This document shows, piece by piece, positions 37,357-47,560 of a DNA stretch of 64,000 bases. Every line of letters starts with the position of its first letter. The first letter of the stretch is position 1. This DNA comes from Channallabes apus. Its lineage: Eukaryota > Chordata > Actinopteri > Siluriformes > Clariidae. The notes under the pieces are model-generated. The model did no database searches. It saw only the letters and a program-made list of their open reading frames with translations, and was not told where the DNA came from. A program made the translations under genes and the position numbers. Location: the NCBI GenBank assembly GCA_030522415.1, contig CM060107.1, positions 9,134,770 to 9,198,769 on the forward strand. Direction: 5' to 3'.

Positions 37357-37839
37357 TACCGCAGATCAGTTCATCAACATGTAATATATACATTTTAGGA
37401 ATATATTAACATGTGCAGACATTTAAGGGTGCGCTGCCCTCTCTTGCCCCTGCGTAGAGCCTACACACACACACACACACATCTATCTATCTATCTATTA
37501 TATAAATACACATTTGGAATCTGCATCTACATTTTCTGTTACAAGTATAGAATTAGGTTCAGCTGAGACTCATGATCAATGGTGTTAGGGTACTTATGTA
37601 GTGATAATTAGTTTCAGCCAGATCATTAAAACTAACAATGGACTATGACACTCTTGAGAGGGGATATGAAGGTGTTATTCATTTATTTATTCTCTACAAG
37701 GGTGCGAACAACAATACAGACCAAACTATAACTCTCTCTTACTACTATAAAAATTCTAGACATAAACAAACAAAATACAGCTTTTTTTCCTCAGAGGTAA
37801 ACGGAAAAGTGAAGTTGTTCAGCTGTTCACTGTCACTGC
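37357..37839 (+). repeat. 490-bp direct repeat, copy 2
   Basis: See copy 1 at 35386. Here the block with GTGACCACTGAAATCCGACA and the TG tract follows the repeat (37860-38005), whereas it precedes copy 1. Confidence 0.9.
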
Positions 37840-38005
37840 AGCTTCTGAAAGTCTTCCCACTCCGTGACCACTGAAATCCGACACGACACCACGTTAGGCT
37901 GCGTCTTGACTCATTTGTATACCGACGGTGATTGGATGTTTCCCGAGGGCTCAGGGGAGTGTGTGTGTGTCTGTGTGTGTGTGTGTGTGTCTATGTGTGT
38001 GTGTC

Positions 38006-39480
38006 ATTGTTTTAGCGATAGTTTCAAGGAAGCGAGTTCAGAACTAATCTAACCAAACCAAAAAAAAAAAAACATCCGAAGCTTCAAATAGAATGAACGA
38101 ACTAATGAAATTGATATATATGTAATTGATATACTGTATACACAGACGTGTGTGTGTCATTTTAATTCAAATGAACATTTTAATGCTTTCTGATACACTT
38201 ATCAACTTATCCACATAAACTTATCAACACATACTCTCCGTGCACGCACATACAATCTCTAAAAAAGTACAATTAATAACATACATATACAAATAAACAA
38301 AAATATAAACGTCTATGTATATTGAAGTTTACGGTGAACGCAGAGTCGGCTAAGCACATGTGATGACGCGCGCGCCCTCACCTCTTGTTACGACTGCCTA
38401 TTTGGCCAAAAAATAATTGAACGATATGCCTGGTCCTGGAAAGAGACAATAAATATATATATATTTTTTATACATTTATTGCATTGTTTGTTGTTTACAG
38501 TCAAGCCATCAACATACAATAAAATGTAAACATGAGATCTAAACTAAAAACTGTGCTCCCTGTGCTGGTGCTGGCAATATCATCTCTTTGTTCTGCTGTC
38601 TCCGGCTCCCTCCCTGGTCCTGAACCGTACCATACATACCAGATCAAGAACTTGAAGATGAAGATTATATCTCTGGTCTTCTCTTTGACGGGTTCCTCCC
38701 TAGTTTCTGATGATCTCAATTAGTTTGTAGTGTTGCTTGTCCAAGGAAACCAGTAATCTTGCTTGAAGTGGAGCAGATATAATTCTCAGAAACTCATTAC
38801 TGATCTTTAAAAAAAAAAAAAAAGGTAAAAACAAAAATTGGACTGGCTCAAGTTCTTATGTTAGCAAATCTTAATTACAGTGTGTATAAAGTATAGAAAG
38901 CAGTACACTACAAACAGCACTCACTCCAAATTAGCTTGTTCTATGTTTACGTCACTTTCCTATAAATTTTTACATCGTTAACCAACGGTACTTAAATATA
39001 ATTATTTTCTTCGGCGCCGCTGACTTACTGTATAAACTCCGGTGTTTTTGAAAATCACCACGTTAGTTAGCTAATGCTAATGCAGGTAATATAGGTGGTT
39101 TTAGCTACAGTAGCAAACACGGACACAAAACTCAATCTACAAAGTAGTTGTTCCTGACATAAATCATGAATTTGCTCATAGAAGAGATACATTTAACATA
39201 GAAATGACATGAGTTTGCTTTCTTACCTGGTTTAAAGGAGTTTTCTTTGAGAATCTCCACCCGCATGTGATTCAGTCCGTGAAAATGCTGCGTCATGAGG
39301 TCATGAGACACGGTTTGAAGCAGAAATGTCCTTTGTGAATGGATTAGATTTAAGTTTAATCAGGGGCCTTAACTAACAGTAACTGAAATACAGGTTCTGA
39401 TATCCTTCCTTACTTGTTTCAACGTCATGCTCCGGTTTGAGGCGGAAATAAAATTATACCGGCAAAACTATGGTCTAAAG
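38006..39480 (-). other. Right part of the 8.6-kb element with minus-strand exon-like signals
   Basis: On the minus strand a donor CCAG/GTAAGA occurs near 39227, and an open block at 38719-38501 includes SETREEPVKEKTRD and ends near a donor-like CTG/GTATGT at about 38640. This fits a transcription unit starting near the right tip and running leftward. No domain recognised. Confidence 0.3.
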
Positions 39481-40025
39481 ACTGCGCATGCGCAAATCAC
39501 ACTCAACCTAATAAGAGTACCTTGATCAAAATGAAATATTTCACTTTGGTTTCCTGCTGTAAACAGCATTATACTAAAAAAAAAAAAAAAAAAAAAGATT
39601 CACCCATAAGCATAAATTAGACACTTCAGTTAAAAAGAGCAAATTATTTTTTTTACTAATGGAATGAGAAAAAAAACACATTAAACTAGGTTTACTTTTT
39701 TCAGTGGATCCCTCAATAATTTCTGTCTCCTTTGCCTGTGTTTGATAATGTGAAGCACATATACACTCATTCATCATGAAAGATCTATTATAAAACAAAA
39801 TAAAATTCATGTTCGCTTCAGCACTGTTCATCCGCGTCCTTACATTCATTGTTGTACTTGGTCCGGCTTTTAGATAAAGTCCTTCCATGCGCCATCTGGC
39901 GGATATTCAGTGAAGCGCAACACATTTATTTAAAATTCCCGAATGTTGCCTCCGGCAAGACGCGGCACGCCGCACGCTAAATTGCGGCATCCCGCGGGAA
40001 AACACGCAGGGTTTTAAGGGCGACA

Positions 40026-40070
<45 letters not shown>

Positions 40071-40961
40071 TTTTAAATCAGTCTGACCTCCTGTGTGCAG
40101 TGCAGCACCAAGCTGACCCACTGCCTGAAAAGCTTTTCCCTCTAGGGCAGATAAAAGTCTACACAGCTAGAAAGGAAGTATAAGCTTACCAGGGAGGATG
40201 ATGTCCCAGGAGAGAGATAGCCTGTGAAGCGTCTCTGCTATCTGGGCGTCATCATACAATCCCGCGTTTCCATATCGACTATATTTAAATAAACAAATAA
40301 GTCGATGGCATGAAAAACACAGCATGAATACAGCCTACTCCATGAAAGGGTTAACTCATATGAAGAGAGCTGAGAGGGGGTGGGGGGGGAGAGAGCGCGT
40401 CATTGAGGCTCCGCAGTAGAAGCTGCCGTCTACTGCTTGTTTTAGTGCTTAAGGCTATTTTCATCTCCGGTAAAAAAGAGAGGAATCCTCGTGATGACAA
40501 CGCAGAAGAAAGGAGTTTTCTTACCTCCGTCTGCCGCAGCTCTGTCAGATGCACGAGTTTTAAGCCAGGAACGCGCGGTGGCTCGCAGCTTCTCACGGAA
40601 TGCGCGGCGCGCGCAGCACTAGTCGAAGCAGTGTAGAGATCGCACTCCGATATGGATTATCACACACGGAGGGATTTAAACTCGTCAAATCGGTGAGTTA
40701 AACACCTTCTTATTTTGCTGGTTTATCACAAGCACACTTCACAACTAGGCTCTGAAGACAAATGATCTGAGGTCGTTGCCGGCTCACCTGTTTTTATAAC
40801 CTCCACCTACAGTACATCTAATCAGATGACGTCACCTGTCGAGGTTATATATAGCCAAAAACTTTGGCGTGTTTTCACAGCATGCTTCAACGACCGGCAA
40901 CGCGACAAACTGGTTCCCATAGCGTTTTCACGCAGCATCGAGTGTAGCCTTGCTAGGGAAC

Positions 40962-42043
40962 ATGCTATTCTTCTTCACAGATTAGAAAATGTAGTAGGAA
41001 TTAAGGGTACAGCCCTCTCCTGGCTCAGATCCTATTTGACCGATCGTTATCAGTATGTAGACTTAAATGGTGATTATTCTGCATGTTCTCTAGTGGAGTT
41101 TGGCGTTCCGCAGGGTTCAGTTTTAAGCCCACTGCTTCTTTCCCTTTACATGCTTCCTCTGGGCAACATAATCCGTAAGCATGATATTAGTTTTCATTGT
41201 TATGCTGACAACACACAGTTATATGTCTCAGCAAAACCTGATGAGAAGAACCCGCTTACTAAAGTTGAGCAATGTGTGCAGGACATAAGAAATTGGATGC
41301 TAATTAACTTCCTTCTGCTTAATCCGGATAAGACAGAAGTTCTAGTCATAGGACCACATACAGCTAGGAGTAAAATCTTTGATCACACCGTAACTTTAGA
41401 TGGCCTTTCTGTTCCATCAAGTGCAACAGTAAAAGACCTCAGCGTGATGATAGATTCCAGCCTTTCATTTGAAGCTCATGTAGATAATATCACCAGGATA
41501 GCATTCTTTCACCTCAGAAATATTGCCAAGATAAGAAATATATTGTCGCTAAATGATGCAGAAAAACTAGTTCATGCTTTTATCACCTCTAGGTTGGACT
41601 ATTGTAATGCCTTACTGTCTGGTTGTTCAGCTAGGTGCATAAACAAGCTTCAGCTAGTCCAGAATGCAGCAGCGAGAGTCCTCACTAGAACCAGAAGATA
41701 TGAGCACATCACCCTTATCTTATCTTCACTGCATTGGCTCCCTGTGAAATTTCGCACTGATTTTAAAATACTACTCTTGACATATAAAGCATTAAATGGT
41801 CTCGCGCCGCAGTATCTGAGCGAACTGCTAGTGTGTTACGATCCGCTACGCCTACTTCGGTCAAAGGATGCAGGCTGCTTGTTAGTACTGCGTATTATGA
41901 AAACTACAGCTGGGGGCAGAGCTTTTTCTTACAAAGCCCCAAAATTATGGAATCGTCTTCCAAATATTGTTTGGGACTCAGACACAGTCTCAGTGTTTAA
42001 GCCTAAACTAAAAACCTATTTATTTAGCCAAGCATTTTCATAA
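40962..42043 (+). pseudogene. LINE ORF2 3' part: second half of reverse transcriptase
   Basis: It begins directly at the DIRS border with [11 protein letters not shown], completing motif A, then [10 protein letters not shown] (motif B) and YADNTQLY (motif C, canonical YADD; the second catalytic aspartate is replaced by asparagine). The thumb and C-terminal region follow, with [20 protein letters not shown] and LFSQAFS before the stop. The frame from 40962 to 42043 is fully open. The open frame actually extends upstream into the DIRS terminal repeat to an ATG at 40826, giving an accidental 405-codon chimera. Confidence 0.9.
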
Positions 42044-43015
42044 ATAGATTTGCCTTAGGTAAAGGAGCAGATCTGGGGGACTCATGGACATAAGAGTATT
42101 ATGGTGAACTGGTATGTTTAGATGCTGTCTTCCTCAGTCTCATTTGATCACTCAGGTTTGTTGACGGTGAGGTGATTGTTTGCTTTACATCTCAGGGAGC
42201 CCTCATGTTTGTGTTTCCTTCTGGCTCTCCCTTTTAGTTATGCTGTCATAGTTAGTCCTTCCGGAGTCCCTGCTTGCACTCTACAGTAAATATACATTCA
42301 CATTATACATTATGTGACTGTGACCATACCTAACTGCCATCTCTCCTCTTCTTCTCTTTCTCCCCCTCTTTCTCTTTCCTCTCTCCCCCTTTCACTCTTT
42401 CTCTCTCTCTCTGTCGATCTACACATGTCATCTCTGAGCTGCCAGTGATCCAGCCTCCCTCTGCCCTCCGGACCTGTCTGATCCACCCTGGTGCCCCGCC
42501 CCTGGTTGGAGATCTTGTCACATGGGTCTGGTGTCTGGGGATGATACTCTCTACTTAGAAGATGGTTCTGGCCTCGACTGGTGTTAGCAGCTGTTTCTCT
42601 GAGGACTTGACAATTCGATAGTTCAGGACTGGAACTTTATACAAGTCTATCTGAGTCTCCAATAACTACCTGGACTCCATTTTAAGATCAGTTAACATCA
42701 ACTATTATAGCTGAACCTAACACTTACTGTATAAATGCAGATAATTTCCTGCTATATGTTTCACCCAGATGAGGATGGGTTCCCTGTCGAGTCTGGTTCC
42801 TCTCAAGGTTTCTTCCTATTACCATCTCAGGGAGTTTTTCCTTGCCACTGTCGCCCTCGGGCTTGCTCACCAGGGACTATCTGAACATTTTTGATTCATA
42901 CACATTCACATTCCATACAAACTTAAATAATTCTTTTGATTGTGTAAAGCTGTTTTGAGACAATGTCAATTGTTAAAAGCGCTATACAAATAAAATTTAA
43001 TTGAATTGAATTTAA
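42044..43015 (+). mobile_element. LINE 3' untranslated region and tail
   Basis: Contains a pyrimidine-rich tract (42341-42415), then CCCTGTCGAGTCTGGTTCC, TTTTTCCTTGCCACTGTCGC and the terminal GCGCTATACAAATAAA with TTGAAT-type repeat, characteristic of fish L2-type LINEs. Confidence 0.88.
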
Positions 43016-43119
43016 ATAACACATATGGAATTAGGTAATTACGTAACAACAAGAAAAACAACAGTTAGTTATTATTTTAAGACACAGAGGTCGGCCTTTC
43101 TGTAATAGTTCTTGCAAGA

Positions 43120-43228
43120 ACAGTATTGTCAAGTGCATTTGCAAAATCCGTCAAGCACCATAATGAAATTTAAGCAATTTCCCTTTGGGATTAATAAAGT
43201 TCTTTGAATTGAATTGAATTTAATTGAA
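43120..43228 (+). mobile_element. 3' tail fragment of another LINE
   Basis: TTTCCCTTTGGGATTAATAA followed by AGTTCTTTGAATTGAATTGA is the usual short 3' end of a fish LINE. Only about 100 bp are present. Confidence 0.5.
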
Positions 43229-43229
43229 T

Positions 43230-43535
43230 TGAAACTGGCTCTCATGAAGGCCATCCCAGGAGGGCGAGACCAAAACCTACCACTGCGCCCAGACGAGAAG
43301 TTCATTTAGAGTTATCAGCCTGAAAAATTACCAATTAACAGCACCTCAGATTAGAGGCATTATGAATTCTTTACAGAGCAGAAGTAGCAGACACATCTCA
43401 ATATCAACTGTTCAAAGGTGATTAATGCATTTTTTGGATGCCTTCAGCATTCCTGTACAATGTAGAAGGAAATAAAATTCAGGAACCATCATGGAGTTAG
43501 AAAGTGTTCTAAAACTTTTGAAAGGTAGTGTATAT
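43230..43535 (+). pseudogene. Tc1-like transposase N-terminal relic
   Basis: CTCATGAAGGCCATCCCAGG, then GAGGGCGAGACCAAAACCTA, CAGATTAGAGGC and AGCAGACACATCTCAATA match in order the DNA-binding part of a fish Tc1 transposase (LMKAIPG, then a GRP-like hook, then the second helix-turn-helix). The far end reads AAACTTTTGAAAGGTAGTGT, a Tc1-type tip. Frame broken. Confidence 0.65.
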
Positions 43536-44133
43536 ATATTGGTTCTAACAATATTTTTTAAATATATATTAATAATATTTACTGTATATTCAGATTTTAA
43601 ACCACACTCATTTTCACCAGAAATACAAAACCTTCAACTTTGTCAGTATACATAAACCATACTCAAATGCATTTCAACACAGTTTCCAGGGTCAAAGATA
43701 TCAAGAATCAAGCTTCTGTTCATGCACAATGTATTTTTATTTACTGTCCATCACCCTTCCCTGAACTGATGTTGAATTCTGCTTGATCTTCTGGGAGTTT
43801 GGGTTCCCCTCTGAATCTCATCTCTGGTTGAAGGACCCCTTTTTCTGCTATTAAGTGTGATGAAAGCTAAGCTACCTGACAGTAATCAGACCCCATGCTG
43901 AGTTCCTGTGCTTGGAATTGTTATCCCTGTATTTAACATGAAGACAGATCAGAAGCTATGCGAAAGTGTTTTTTGAGTGAAGTTTGAAAAGGATTGCTGT
44001 AAATAAACTGTGATAGGCCCCAACTGGTAGCTTTTCTGTGCAACATAAAAGGGTTTATTTGACAGCACTCATTGGATTGACAAAAACGTCACGAGATTCA
44101 TGTTCATTATTTGACTTTACATGCCTAACATAC
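43536..44133. other. Host non-coding DNA
   Basis: AT-rich; no gene or repeat family recognised. Confidence 0.5.
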
Positions 44134-44499
44134 GGCACGGTGGTGTAGTGGTTAGCACTGTTGCCTTGCACCGCCAGGGTCCGGGTTCGATTCCCCGGCC
44201 AGGCTCGATTCCCGTCTCTGTGTGCATGGAGTTTGCATGTTCTCCCTGTGCTTGGTGGGTTTCCTCCGGGTACTCCGGTTTCCTCCCACAATCCAAAGAC
44301 ATGTAGGTTAGGTTAACTGACATTCCAAATTGCCCGTAGTGTCTGAATGAGTGTGTGTATGTGAGTATGTGTGTGTGCCCTGTGATGTATTGGCACCCTG
44401 TCCAGGGTGTAGCCCGCCTTGTGCCCTCAGTTTCCTGGGATACGCTCCAGGCCCCTACAGAAAATGTGCGTTACAGAAAATGAATGAATGAATGAATGC
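44134..44499 (+). mobile_element. tRNA/L2-tail SINE, full length
   Basis: Head GGCACGGTGGTGTAGTGGTT with A box, perfect B box GGTTCGATTCC, L2-like tail and GAATGAATG end. No clear TSD seen. Confidence 0.9.
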
Positions 44500-44690
44500 C
44501 ATTCACCTCCTGTAAACATTTATGAAGTTATGTAAATGTAATGCCTCTGGATTCTGGAATGGACATCCATCATTACTGTTTACTGAATAAAACTTTTACA
44601 CGGTAACTTTTAAGACTGTACGATAGACATCTTGCAGGTGATATTTTGCTACCTAGATTTTAACTTAACCAGAGTTAGGGTATAATATGT

Positions 44691-44904
44691 TGGTCTTTCG
44701 GCTGCTCCCGGCAAGGGGTCGCCACAGCGGAATATCCAGTCCGCACAACCACTTGGCACAGGTTTTACGCTGGATTCCCTTCCTGACGCAACCCTACCTG
44801 TCCTGGCTTGGGACCAGCGCTGCCTCCAGTGGCTGGAAGGTTTGGCTACTGGGTACTGGCTGGGAATCGAACCCGAAACACCTACCACTGAGCCACCATT
44901 GCCC
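44691..44904 (-). mobile_element. tRNA-derived SINE, second family, 18-bp TSD
   Basis: A perfect duplication AGTTAGGGTATAATATGT lies at 44673-44690 and 44905-44922. On the minus strand: head GGTGGCTCAGTGGTAGGTGT (A box), B box GGTTCGATTCC, then GCGTCAGGAAGGGAATCC and GCGACCCCTTGCCGGGAGC, a tail of the kind shared with RTE-type LINEs. The long, exact duplication points to a recent insertion. Confidence 0.92.
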
Positions 44905-46064
44905 AGTTAGGGTATAATATGTAATAATGGAAAAACAAACAAGCAAAATAATATCACTTATAGTACCTAAAGAGTTGTTTACACACCAGCATTTATTTCT
45001 GTTTTCACTCACCCATCTTCTGTACCACTTTATCCTGTATTCAGGGTCGCGGGGGCCTGGAGCCTATCCCAGGAGGCTATAGGGCATGAGGCAGGGTACA
45101 CGCTGGACAGGACGCCAATCCATCACAGGGCACACACACATGCAATCACATTCACCCACTACAGGCAATTTGAGAATGGCAATTAACCTAACCTGCATAT
45201 CTTTGGGTTCTTGGAGGAAACCGGAGTACCTGGAGGAAACCCACCAAGCACGGAGAGAATTAGCATAATCTGCAGGGCTTTGGACTGTGGGATGAAACCG
45301 GAGTACCCGGAGGAAACCCACCAAGCACTGGAAGAACATGTAAACTCCATGCACACAGAGACCCACATGGAAAGAACCTATATGAGGATATATGCACATA
45401 TATGAAACCTATATGCAGTATATATGCATATATATGATAATATATATGCTGCATATATGCGTATATATGCCACATATAGGCAACATTGAGGTGCATATAT
45501 GTGCATATACAGGCCATATAGGTCTCCTGTATTGCTTCTTTATATCCACATATAAGCCCTATATGTACATATGAGATATGTCTCCTATGGCAGGATCTGG
45601 TCATTTTAGGTCATATCTCACTTTGGCAACTGTCATACATGATGCCTAGCTCATATTTTCTATTATCAAGGCAATAACTAAGAACTAACTTAAAAATAAA
45701 TGCAAAAAACTTATGTGCGAACACATTAAATTGGTATCCTAATTGGCCACATACAGTATATGAGGATATATGCACATATATGAAACCTCAGTCTCCATGA
45801 AAATCTTTTTGAAACACGTCACTAAAATGAACTGAAATGAGAAATATATCTATATATCTTAAAGTGTCTACTTTTAAATGATGCAAGTCACATTGAAAAC
45901 AAATATTCTCAGTTTATATAATCCGTATGAAACCAAGGAGAGGCACAGAATTTCTGTCGCACTTATATGCTAATAACCCGAGGCAGGACACGTTGTTTGA
46001 GATCCACTACATGGTCTGTTGTCCATCAACAGATATTTGCCCAGCCTATTGCCCATCAAAAATA

Positions 46065-46252
46065 CAGAGGGGCACAAAAATGTATACACACTTTCACAAT
46101 TGTTATCTATGGCCTTTTTTAAAACTCAAATTGAATTATGGCAGCAGTGTGTAGTATTATCTATCACCATCATTGATGCTGTCATGTGACCTACAGAAGA
46201 GAGGTGTGTATTTTTCATGTTGAAGTGTGGATACATTTTTTGGTCATCTCTG
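46065..46252. mobile_element. Tc1/mariner-type MITE, 188 bp, TA TSD
   Basis: Tips CAGAGGGGCAC and (inverted) CAGAGATGACC continue with AAAAATGTATACACACTT-like sequence in both arms; TA at 46063-46064 and 46253-46254. No coding capacity. Confidence 0.75.
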
Positions 46253-46339
46253 TATATATTATGCATCCATATTAATTGCACATCCATTTACTCTGAACAG
46301 TATAGGCTAACATTTTTTTTATTTATTTGTTTTTAGGAA

Positions 46340-46720
46340 TGTGTCTGCATCACCCTTGCCTTCACCAGCCCCTCACATCAGGACACGCAAGCTCCGTTCA
46401 GATGGACCTCTTGTATTTGTGAAGTGGATGGACACACGAGAAGTATCGACCTGTTCTACCATCCATTCTGCTTACTGTATACAGTAGACGCGGTGAAGAT
46501 GAGGGTGAAATTACAAGGTACATGGACTACAAAGACATTTCCTGTGACTGCGTACAACCAGCACATGGGGAGTTGATCACTCTGATCAGCTATTACAATA
46601 CTATACTACACAGCACAAAACAATGAAGTCGTACAGAAATATTTCTCTACACTGCTTGGACATTGCTCCCACCAATGCTTACCCTGCATGTATGTTTTGT
46701 ACAGTTGTTGTTTTTTTTAT
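46340..46720 (+). pseudogene. piggyBac-like transposase relic
   Basis: After an acceptor-like TTTTTAG the frames give KLRSDGPLVFVKWMDTREV, the STIHS block, then TAYNQHMG with a shifted DQL-YY block and KSYRNISLHCLDIAPTNAY. The order and content match the catalytic core end of PGBD-type transposases (a W-x-D-R-x-V strand, the N-x-x-M-G-G-V-D motif, then the DIA-x-T-N-A-Y helix). At least two frameshifts and a stop separate the blocks. It may be the coding remnant of the surrounding TIR element or of an element inserted in it. Confidence 0.75.
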
Positions 46721-47459
46721 CTTGCACTGTTTTACTCTGAATGTCCGTCTTTTTTCAGTTTTTATTTTGTACAGTTCCTGTTGTAGTTTTACTACCCTGC
46801 ATGTATCTTTATCATTAATCTGCATTTACACATAAAATCCTATTAACTATTGGGAAGCTAAACATAAGAATAAGTATGAAACATGAAAAGTTTCTAAAAG
46901 CCAATATTGTGATGTGAAATAATTTTTCAGATTGAAGTTATAAAGGGCTCTGGGGTGTTTTGCCAGGCAGAAGCGTGGAGAGCAGCCCGCCTTGCCACCT
47001 CTGCTACTGCCATGGTACGGAATCTGCTGCTGGGCTCCTTCGACTTGGAGACTGGACCAAATTAAAAAGGTAGCCATTATTGGTGAGTAAATGCATAATG
47101 CATTGAGAAGGGAAAACCAAAACATTTAAGACTTTATAAGTTCACCACTTTAACTATAGCATACTTGTATCAATGTTTATTAGCCATCAATGGAGACTGC
47201 ATAAGGTAGGGCACCCATTATTGTTACTGTATCTGCTTGGTACCTATAATACTAATTCATCACTTGCTCACTTCTTAATCCTACCTTTCCTCTTCTAAAG
47301 CCACATTTCTGGGGTATTGCGCTGTAGGGTGTGTAGTCCTCTATTTTGTAGAACATACATAGTGTTGCAAATAACCTCGTGGCACTAATTGTTGTCGTCT
47401 GAAGTTATAATAAATAATCATTTATTATTATTATACTGTCTTATTATTTTTGTCTTCTC

Positions 47460-47560
47460 TAGATGCTACATTGAAGAAGTGGCCGGCAGCCACCCGAAGG
47501 CAGATAGGCACATCTATCAATTCAAAGCTCACGGAGCTGGGAAGATCCACAAGATATTTT
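47460..47560 (+). other. Exon-like block in the 2.5-kb element
   Basis: Between an acceptor-like TTCTCTAG and TTTTTT sequence, a frame reads KKWPAATRRQIGTSINSK. Not recognised; it could be another exon of the element's gene. Confidence 0.25.

Larger units (their letters stand above)
31413..40029. mobile_element. Unclassified 8.6-kb TIR DNA transposon in a (TA)n tract
   Basis: Tips CAGATGTCGCC match in inverted orientation at 31413 and 40029. Similarity extends over 26 bp with two mismatches (TTAAAA and CCTGCGT follow). Both sides are (TA)n, so the duplication can be any even length, TA up to TATATATA. DIRS copy 1 shows the empty (TA)n site. Inside are GC-rich subterminal regions, a CpG-rich plus-strand leader with a splice donor, a small spliced plus-strand ORF, a converging minus-strand ORF, a 490-bp direct duplication and a 981-bp hAT-like insert. 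I recognise no known transposase, so the superfamily is open; the CAG tip would allow hAT, and TA or AT duplication would allow Tc1-like or ISL2EU-like. Confidence 0.8.
27699..40961 (-). mobile_element. DIRS-type retrotransposon, copy 2, interrupted by an 8.6-kb TIR element
   Basis: The same family and orientation as copy 1; own sequence 27699-31412 and 40030-40961. It starts GTCTCGGG and ends GGGAAC, inserted between GATC and ATGC of the LINE without target duplication. Inverted ends, internal complementary region, RNase H (LTTDASLIGWGAV, minus, near 30120) and reverse transcriptase (PKRNGG, FKDAYFH, RFAFGGEAYQYRVLP, minus, 30868-30614) are recognisable but broken. Compared with copy 1 it has one extra recombinase unit, lacks about 290 bp next to the (TA)n tract, and lacks the second poly-T. 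Confidence 0.9.
24930..43015 (+). mobile_element. L2/CR1-type LINE, interrupted by DIRS copy 2
   Basis: The LINE's own sequence lies at about 24930-27698 and 40962-43015, about 4.8 kb. It has ORF1 (esterase type), ORF2 (endonuclease and reverse transcriptase), and a 3' end of GCTGTTTTGAGACAATGTCA, GCGCTATACAAATAAA and a TTGAAT-type tail. The break at 27698/40962 falls inside the reverse transcriptase. Removing the DIRS restores the reading exactly, with no duplication or loss. Frameshifts and stops in both ORFs show it is inactive. The 5' boundary is approximate. Confidence 0.9.

Noticed and set aside
35386..37839. 490-bp direct repeats as LTRs of a retrotransposon
   Set aside because: They lack TG...CA ends, no primer-binding site or polypurine tract is seen and no gag/pol lies between; the A block order also does not fit.
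38532..38723. 63-codon ORF resembling a signal peptide (MRSKLKTVLPVLVLAISS)
   Set aside because: It is short and overlaps an equally open minus-strand frame that fits the element's minus-strand unit better; the hydrophobic stretch alone is not evidence.
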